From the NCBI GenBank assembly GCA_009782655.1, contig WRIQ01000016.1, forward strand, positions 1 through 11,672: a DNA stretch of 11,672 nt, read 5' to 3'. This stretch comes from Prolixibacteraceae bacterium (GTDB lineage: Bacteria > Bacteroidota > Bacteroidia > Bacteroidales > Prolixibacteraceae). How positions within the stretch are numbered: the first letter of the stretch is position 1; every line of letters starts with the position of its first letter. Of the stretch, positions 7,813-11,672 are shown one piece after another. A program made the translations under genes and the position numbers. The notes beneath the pieces were generated by a model, which saw nothing but the letters and a program-made list of their open reading frames with translations, was not told the DNA's origin and did not search any database.

Positions 7813-7910
7813 AAAACACCTATCCTCGGTTTCAGGTTCCCAGTTCGGAATTTCAGATTCAACGTTGAACGCTGATCCTGAAACTATTAAACACTCAAAC
7901 AATAAATAGA
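7813..7910. repeat. Repeat-bearing spacer inside the exporter cluster
   Basis: This 98-base spacer is the largest gap inside the cluster. It holds two near-identical direct copies, TTTCAGGTTC at 7830-7839 and TTTCAGATTC at 7851-7860. A third copy is inverted: GTTTCAGGTTC at 7829-7839 pairs with GATCCTGAAAC at 7874-7884 at 10 of 11 positions. A perfect 12-base palindrome, TTCAACGTTGAA, lies at 7858-7869. The stretch is much less A/T-rich than the window's other gaps and looks like a dispersed intergenic repeat or a structured mRNA element. Genome copy number would decide between these. Confidence 0.5.
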
Positions 7911-9149
7911 ATGCAATTCGGAGAAAATATACGATTAGCGCTTAGAGGTCTTGCCGATCACAAATTTCGCTCATTCCTGACCATGTTGGGGATCATTTTC
8001 GGAGTAGCTTCGGTTATCACCATGCTCTCCATCGGTGAAGGGGCCAAGCGCGCAGCTATTGCCAAGTATCAGGACTTAGGCGTTAACAACATCATAATCA
8101 GAGAGAAAAAACTCTCTAACTCGGAACTCGACGAGGTGAGGGCGAAGTTTTCGCAGGGCCTTTCGTTGCAGGATGCGCAAGTTATCAGGGAGCTTGTTCC
8201 GGGCATTGAGAGCGTGGCCTCGCAAGCCGAAATAAACGCCGACGTGAAATATTTCGATAAATCGGTGAAGTCGACCATCATAGGTATCACACCGGAATTT
8301 TTTGCGATGATGAATTATAAAGTTCAGAAAGGCGATTTCATCAGCAATAACCATTACAGCCAGCGGCTTAAGGTATGCGTAATCGGCGCCGGTGTTGCCG
8401 CTTCGCTTTTTCAAGCCGAAGAAGCTGTAGGCAAAATGATTAAAATAGAAGACCAGTGGCTGGAAGTTATCGGCGTCCTTGAATCGAAAACCCTCTTTAC
8501 CGAAACCGTCGGCGAGTTGGCAGCCCGCGATTTGAATACCGACGTTTACATTCCGCTGTCGATATTGTTGAACCGCTTCACACGCGAAAGCCTGTTGTCC
8601 AGCGAAATACAGCAAATCACCGTACAAGTCGACAAGTCGAGCCGCCTTATGGAAGCTTCCAAACTCATCGACGAAATCATCAAACGCCATCACTTCAACA
8701 ACAACGACTACAGCATCGTCATCCCCTTCGAGTTGCTCAAGCAGGAAGAAAAAGAGCGGCAAATATATAATTTCCTGTTGGGAGCCATTTCAGCCATTTC
8801 GCTGGTTGTCGGCGGCATCGGCATTATGAACATCATGCTGGCCACCGTGATGGAGCGCACCCGCGAGATAGGAATCCGCCGCGCCATCGGCGCCCGCAAA
8901 GCCGATATTATGAGCCAGTTTGTCACCGAGGCGGTAGCCATCAGCATCACCGGCGGATTGATAGGCGTTCTGTTGGGCATAGCCCTGTCGTTTACCGTCA
9001 GCCTCTTCACCGACGTGAGCACTTTCATAAGGCTCTATTCCGTGTTGATAGCCTTTGCCTTTTCGGTACTTGTGGGAATAAGTTTTGGCTACCTTCCCGC
9101 AAAAAATGCGGCAAACCTGAAACCTGTTGATTCAATACGTTACGAATAA
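7911..9149 (+). CDS. MacB/FtsX-type ABC transporter permease
   Basis: This 412-residue inner-membrane permease has the four-helix topology of the MacB/LolC/FtsX superfamily. Helix 1 is about residues 18-42 (SFLTMLGIIFGVAS at 21-34), followed by a large periplasmic domain (about 43-285, MacB core type), then helix 2 at 287-311, helix 3 at 338-365 and helix 4 at 375-395. The hallmark GGIGIMNIML (301-310) and ERTREIGIRRAIGA (315-328), which leads into the cytoplasmic coupling region, are intact. The end, PAKNAANLKPVDSIRYE, is the usual MacB-permease ending. Unlike E. coli MacB, there is no fused ATPase domain; a separate ATPase gene follows after 12 bases. Proteins of this type do not form a classical substrate tunnel but transmit ATPase motion to the periplasm (mechanotransmission). 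The cargo is unknown; peptides, toxins, lipids or drugs are all possible. Homologous conservation from the first residues supports the ATG. Confidence 0.93.
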   Translation: MQFGENIRLALRGLADHKFRSFLTMLGIIFGVASVITMLSIGEGAKRAAIAKYQDLGVNNIIIREKKLSNSELDEVRAKFSQGLSLQDAQVIRELVPGIESVASQAEINADVKYFDKSVKSTIIGITPEFFAMMNYKVQKGDFISNNHYSQRLKVCVIGAGVAASLFQAEEAVGKMIKIEDQWLEVIGVLESKTLFTETVGELAARDLNTDVYIPLSILLNRFTRESLLSSEIQQITVQVDKSSRLMEASKLIDEIIKRHHFNNNDYSIVIPFELLKQEEKERQIYNFLLGAISAISLVVGGIGIMNIMLATVMERTREIGIRRAIGARKADIMSQFVTEAVAISITGGLIGVLLGIALSFTVSLFTDVSTFIRLYSVLIAFAFSVLVGISFGYLPAKNAANLKPVDSIRYE

Positions 9150-9161
9150 TCCGACACAGTT

Positions 9162-9863
9162 ATGTTAATCGATATAATCAATCTTTCAAAAAACTACGTC
9201 ATCGGCGAAATTCAGATTCCCGCGCTGCAAAACATCAATCTGCAGATCGATAAAAACGAATATGTTGCCATAATGGGCCCTTCAGGTTCAGGGAAATCCA
9301 CATTTATGAATATACTGGGCTGCTTGGACACACCCACCGGCGGGCATTACTATTTCAACAAAGTGGATGTGAGCATCCTCGACGACGACGCGCTGTCGGC
9401 CATGCGCAACAAAGAAATAGGATTTATATTTCAGAATTTCAACCTCTTGCCGCGCCTCAACGCGCTCCAGAATGTGGAACTGCCTTTGATATATGCGGGA
9501 GCTTCCAGTCAGGAACGCCGCGAAAAAGCGCTCCGCGCCCTCGACCGCGTGGGACTCACCGACAGGATAGACCACAAACCCAGCGAACTCAGCGGCGGAC
9601 AGCGCCAGCGTGTGGCCATAGCCCGCGCCCTAGTGACCAACCCGGGAATTTTGCTGGCCGACGAACCCACGGGCGCCCTCGACTCAAAAACCGGCGACGA
9701 CATAATGAAGCTCTTCAACGAGTTGCACAAGGAGGGAAACACCATCATCCTCATTACGCACGAACAGGATATCGCTAACTATGCCGACCGCAATATTTAT
9801 ATCAAAGACGGAACCATCCACCACGACCGTCCCAATGAAAATAAAAGACAGATAGTTTACTAA
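9162..9863 (+). CDS. ABC transporter ATPase of the MacB/LolD class
   Basis: This 233-residue nucleotide-binding protein has every ABC motif intact: Walker [10 protein letters not shown] at 39-47, Q-loop Q91 in FIFQNFNLL, signature LSGGQ at 143-147, Walker B ILLADE at 163-168, D-loop in GALDSKTG at 171-178 and the switch histidine H200 in [16 protein letters not shown] and [13 protein letters not shown] are typical of the LolD/MacB/FtsE class. It should form a cytosolic dimer that powers the permease encoded 12 bases upstream. The TolC-type gene starts 23 bases downstream in the same direction, so all belong to one likely transcript. The length is normal for a stand-alone ATPase of this class. 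The class is secure; it is paired with this permease by adjacency and by the permease lacking its own ATPase domain. Confidence 0.95.
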   Translation: MLIDIINLSKNYVIGEIQIPALQNINLQIDKNEYVAIMGPSGSGKSTFMNILGCLDTPTGGHYYFNKVDVSILDDDALSAMRNKEIGFIFQNFNLLPRLNALQNVELPLIYAGASSQERREKALRALDRVGLTDRIDHKPSELSGGQRQRVAIARALVTNPGILLADEPTGALDSKTGDDIMKLFNELHKEGNTIILITHEQDIANYADRNIYIKDGTIHHDRPNENKRQIVY

Positions 9864-9886
9864 CCCGACAAATAATTGTATAACAA

Positions 9887-11371
9887 ATGAAACGCATACT
9901 TCTGATAATAACTATTTTAGCTGGATGTAGCGCCATGGCAAAAGCAGAAATATACAACCTCACACTTGAACAAAGCATTGAAATAGCCAAGAAAAGGAGC
10001 TACAACATGTTGCTGCTGGAGCAAGACCTCAAAATCGCCGAATTCAACCTGAAGTCGGCAACCAGCAGGCTGAAAACTCACATCACCATGGGGCTAACAA
10101 CTCCCGAATATACCGAAACCATCCGCCAGTGGGAAGACAGCACAGGGATCTCATTTTACTCGGTGCAACAACTGAATTATGCGGGCAATGTAACCGTCAA
10201 CCAACCGCTGCCCACCAACGGAAACATCTATCTGGAAACAGGATTGTCGAGCTACGACGACTTCAATACCGACATACGCTCGACTTCTTTCAATACGCGC
10301 CTGCGTTTCAGGCAACCCATTGACGCTCTGTATGGTTACAATTCCATAAAATCGAACCTGAAACGCGCACAACTCAACTACGAACGCTCCAGCAAATCGC
10401 TGAAACGCCAAGAGCTAAACCTTATTTATCAGGTTACCAATGCTTATTACAACCTCCTCTCGCTGCAACGACGCACCCAAATAGCAAGCCTTGACCTCGA
10501 AAGGCAAACGGAAGCCAACGAAATTTCGAAGAATAAGTTTGAAGCCGGCCTAATCCGCGAAGTAGACGCCCTGCAGATGGAAGTCGATTTGGCTGAAGCG
10601 CAAAACAGTTACGACATTGCCATTTTTAATGAAGCATCGGCAACCAATTCTTTTAAAGAACTGATAGGAATAGCCCTGAACGATGAGGTTACGCTGAGCA
10701 GCGACCTGAAAGAATACAAAATTGTGGCTGTCGACCCGGAAAGAGCGGTCATGCTGGCTCTTCAAAACCGTATGGAAATCAGGGAACAGGAGATTCAGAT
10801 AACCCTTCAGGAATTGAACATCAAACAGCAGAAAGCTGCCGGAATGATAAGCGGCAATCTGAATGCTTATTTTGAAAAAATCGGGGTCAGCCGTCAGGAT
10901 ATCAACGTTGGTTATTCGACAACCCTTCAAAATTCGTTCAACGACCTCGGAAAAAGGCCTGCTAATTTCGGCATCGGATTCTCCCTCTCGATACCGATAC
11001 TCGACTGGGGCGAAAACCGCGCTTTGGTGAGGGCTGCGCAGGCCTCACAAAAGCAAAATGAATTGCGCAAGGAAGAACTCCAGCGCGAAATTGAAACCGA
11101 AGTTCGAAACTTAGTCGCCAATATTAACAACAACCTGAAACGCCTCCAACTGCTCGAAAAAAATGTGGAGGTGGCCGAAAAAAGTTTCAATATCACGCGG
11201 CAGCGCTTCTCCGACGGCGACATCGACAGCCAGGCGCTGGCCCTCGAACGAAACCGCCTCAACAATGCCTACACTTCGCACTTGGGCGCTTACATCAACT
11301 ACCAGTTGACATTAGCCGATCTCATGCGCAGAACCTTCTACGATTTCCAAAATGATGTTCTGATTCAGTAA
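9887..11371 (+). CDS. TolC-family outer-membrane efflux protein
   Basis: This 494-residue protein should form the trimeric outer-membrane channel and periplasmic tunnel of the exporter. It shows the TolC internal duplication: long helical stretches with NKFEAGLIREVDALQ at 216-230 in the first half and QRFSDGDIDSQALALE at 439-454 in the second, each followed by a long helix. The amphipathic strand regions (about 100-150 and 335-371) would form the membrane barrel, and SIPILDWGENRAL at 368-380 is a typical motif after the second strand pair. The N-terminal signal can be read two ways: a signal peptidase I site after AMAKA (16-20), or a lipobox LAGC with C14 as a lipid-modified cysteine. It closes the cluster, 23 bases after the ATPase gene, which makes it the dedicated channel for this exporter. 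Length and composition are normal for the family. Confidence 0.93.
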   Translation: MKRILLIITILAGCSAMAKAEIYNLTLEQSIEIAKKRSYNMLLLEQDLKIAEFNLKSATSRLKTHITMGLTTPEYTETIRQWEDSTGISFYSVQQLNYAGNVTVNQPLPTNGNIYLETGLSSYDDFNTDIRSTSFNTRLRFRQPIDALYGYNSIKSNLKRAQLNYERSSKSLKRQELNLIYQVTNAYYNLLSLQRRTQIASLDLERQTEANEISKNKFEAGLIREVDALQMEVDLAEAQNSYDIAIFNEASATNSFKELIGIALNDEVTLSSDLKEYKIVAVDPERAVMLALQNRMEIREQEIQITLQELNIKQQKAAGMISGNLNAYFEKIGVSRQDINVGYSTTLQNSFNDLGKRPANFGIGFSLSIPILDWGENRALVRAAQASQKQNELRKEELQREIETEVRNLVANINNNLKRLQLLEKNVEVAEKSFNITRQRFSDGDIDSQALALERNRLNNAYTSHLGAYINYQLTLADLMRRTFYDFQNDVLIQ

Positions 11372-11405
11372 CCGACTGACATATACGAAATTTTGATTAA
11401 CACGG

Positions 11406-11417
11406 CGGGGCGCCCCG
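11406..11417. repeat. GC-rich perfect palindrome, function unknown
   Basis: CGGGGCGCCCCG is a perfect 12-base palindrome, 35 bases after the channel gene stop, in an otherwise A/T-leaning gap. As RNA it could fold into a four-base stem with a GCGC loop. There is no T-run after it, so it is a poor intrinsic terminator on its own. A protein-binding site or remnant hairpin is equally possible. Confidence 0.35.
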
Positions 11418-11449
11418 ACAAACATGAACCTTACCTGACGGGAATTCGT

Positions 11450-11457
11450 TAAATTTG
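11450..11457 (+). promoter_or_regulatory. Probable Bacteroidota-type -7 promoter element for aspartate kinase
   Basis: TAAATTTG is an exact match to the Bacteroidota -7 consensus TAnnTTTG and sits 19 bases before the aspartate kinase ATG, which would give a leader of roughly a dozen bases. The expected -33 TTTG about 20 bases upstream is not clearly present (only TTAC at 11431-11434, too close), so the call is moderate. Confidence 0.4.
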
Positions 11458-11476
11458 TATTCATAAATAAATCGGC

Positions 11477-11672
11477 ATGAAAGTTTTCAAATTTGGAGGA
11501 GCGTCGGTGAAAGATGCTGCGGGCGTAAGAAATGTAGCGTCCATTCTAAAAGATTATTCGGACGAAAATATCGTTGCTGTTGTGTCGGCAATGGGAAAAA
11601 CCACCAATCTGCTGGAAACGCTCGTCAAGGCACACTTCGACGGTTGGGACGAAACGTTCGCCATTTTTAATC
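11477..11672 (+). CDS. lysC: Aspartate kinase, N-terminal part cut by the window end
   Basis: The first 65 codons are present. The protein begins MKVFKFGGASVKDAAGVR, which contains the K-F-G-G-[ST/A]-S-V nucleotide-binding signature of aspartate kinases; the SAMGKTTNLL stretch at 37-46 is the conserved VVSAMGKTTN-type region that follows. Aspartate kinase phosphorylates aspartate in the first step of lysine, threonine, methionine and diaminopimelate synthesis in the cytosol. The rest of the kinase domain and any ACT regulatory domains lie outside the window. The MKVFKFGGASV start is more like the monofunctional Bacteroidota enzyme than the kinase-homoserine dehydrogenase fusion, but the fusion cannot be excluded from this fragment. 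The ATG is supported by the motif starting at residue 4 and by the promoter-like element just upstream. It is probably independent of the exporter cluster. Confidence 0.9.
   Translation, partial: MKVFKFGGASVKDAAGVRNVASILKDYSDENIVAVVSAMGKTTNLLETLVKAHFDGWDETFAIFN

Larger units (their letters stand above)
11372..11476. other. Intergenic region between the exporter cluster and aspartate kinase
   Basis: This 105-base gap separates the channel gene from the aspartate kinase. It holds a GC-rich 12-base palindrome and a probable promoter, both listed separately. It has no convincing terminator with a T-tract, so read-through from the exporter cluster cannot be ruled out. Confidence 0.4.

Noticed and set aside
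7700..7910. Third adaptor as a frameshifted full-length gene
   Set aside because: Only 98 bases lie before the permease start, while a membrane-proximal domain needs roughly 200 or more; that stretch is repetitive and encodes nothing like the corresponding segment of the other adaptors.
8076..8762. Long minus-strand frame opposite the permease gene
   Set aside because: The permease on the plus strand has clear MacB-family motifs along its length; the opposite frame is a compositional by-product.
4237..11371. RND-type pump as the identity of the cluster
   Set aside because: The adaptors alone would fit an RND pump, but no roughly 1000-residue RND gene is present, and the permease and ATPase are unmistakably MacB-type ABC proteins.
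11406..11417. GC palindrome as an intrinsic terminator for the exporter cluster
   Set aside because: The stem is only four bases with a tetraloop, and no T-tract follows.
1..11672. tRNA, rRNA, CRISPR array, insertion sequence or phage genes
   Set aside because: I saw no regularly spaced repeats, transposase or integrase motifs, terminal inverted repeats, or tRNA-like cloverleaf segments in the gaps.

Overview
The window reads as a piece of a Bacteroidota chromosome, probably Bacteroidales. The reasons are moderate GC coding DNA with AT-rich gaps, start codons without clear Shine-Dalgarno sequences, a TAnnTTTG-type promoter element before the last gene, a split MacB-type exporter (permease and ATPase as separate genes) and an aspartate kinase N-terminus of the type seen in that phylum. 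The taxonomic call is an inference from style, not from a marker gene.

Layout. 4-738 (minus) encodes an unnamed 244-residue protein with a faint PD-(D/E)XK-nuclease-like N-terminal pattern. Across a 146-base divergent gap, 885-2570 (plus) encodes a Na/phosphate cotransporter-family protein with a C-terminal PhoU-like domain, followed 52 bases later by a sodium:solute symporter (2623-3951). A 285-base AT-rich gap then precedes a six-gene plus-strand cluster from 4237 to 11371: three consecutive lipoprotein periplasmic adaptors (4237-5517, 5555-6811, 6808-7812), a MacB/FtsX-type ABC permease (7911-9149), its ATPase (9162-9863) and a TolC-family outer-membrane protein (9887-11371). After a 105-base gap with a GC-rich palindrome and a probable promoter, the first 65 codons of an aspartate kinase (11477 to the window end) are visible.

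How the genes work together. The six-gene cluster holds every part of a MacAB-TolC-like tripartite exporter: the ATPase drives the FtsX-fold permease, adaptors bridge the periplasm, and the TolC-like channel crosses the outer membrane. The unusual part is that one permease/ATPase pair has three different adaptors. All three keep a lipobox, a split lipoyl domain, a coiled-coil hairpin of nearly equal length, a shared hairpin-tip pattern and a beta-barrel ending in a shared cysteine. The third stops just after the barrel and has no membrane-proximal domain. This suggests a mixed adaptor ring rather than a homohexamer, which is an inference. A 98-base spacer with short direct and inverted repeats separates the shortened adaptor from the permease gene. 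The exported substrate cannot be told from the sequence. The two sodium-linked transporters look like ordinary housekeeping uptake genes.
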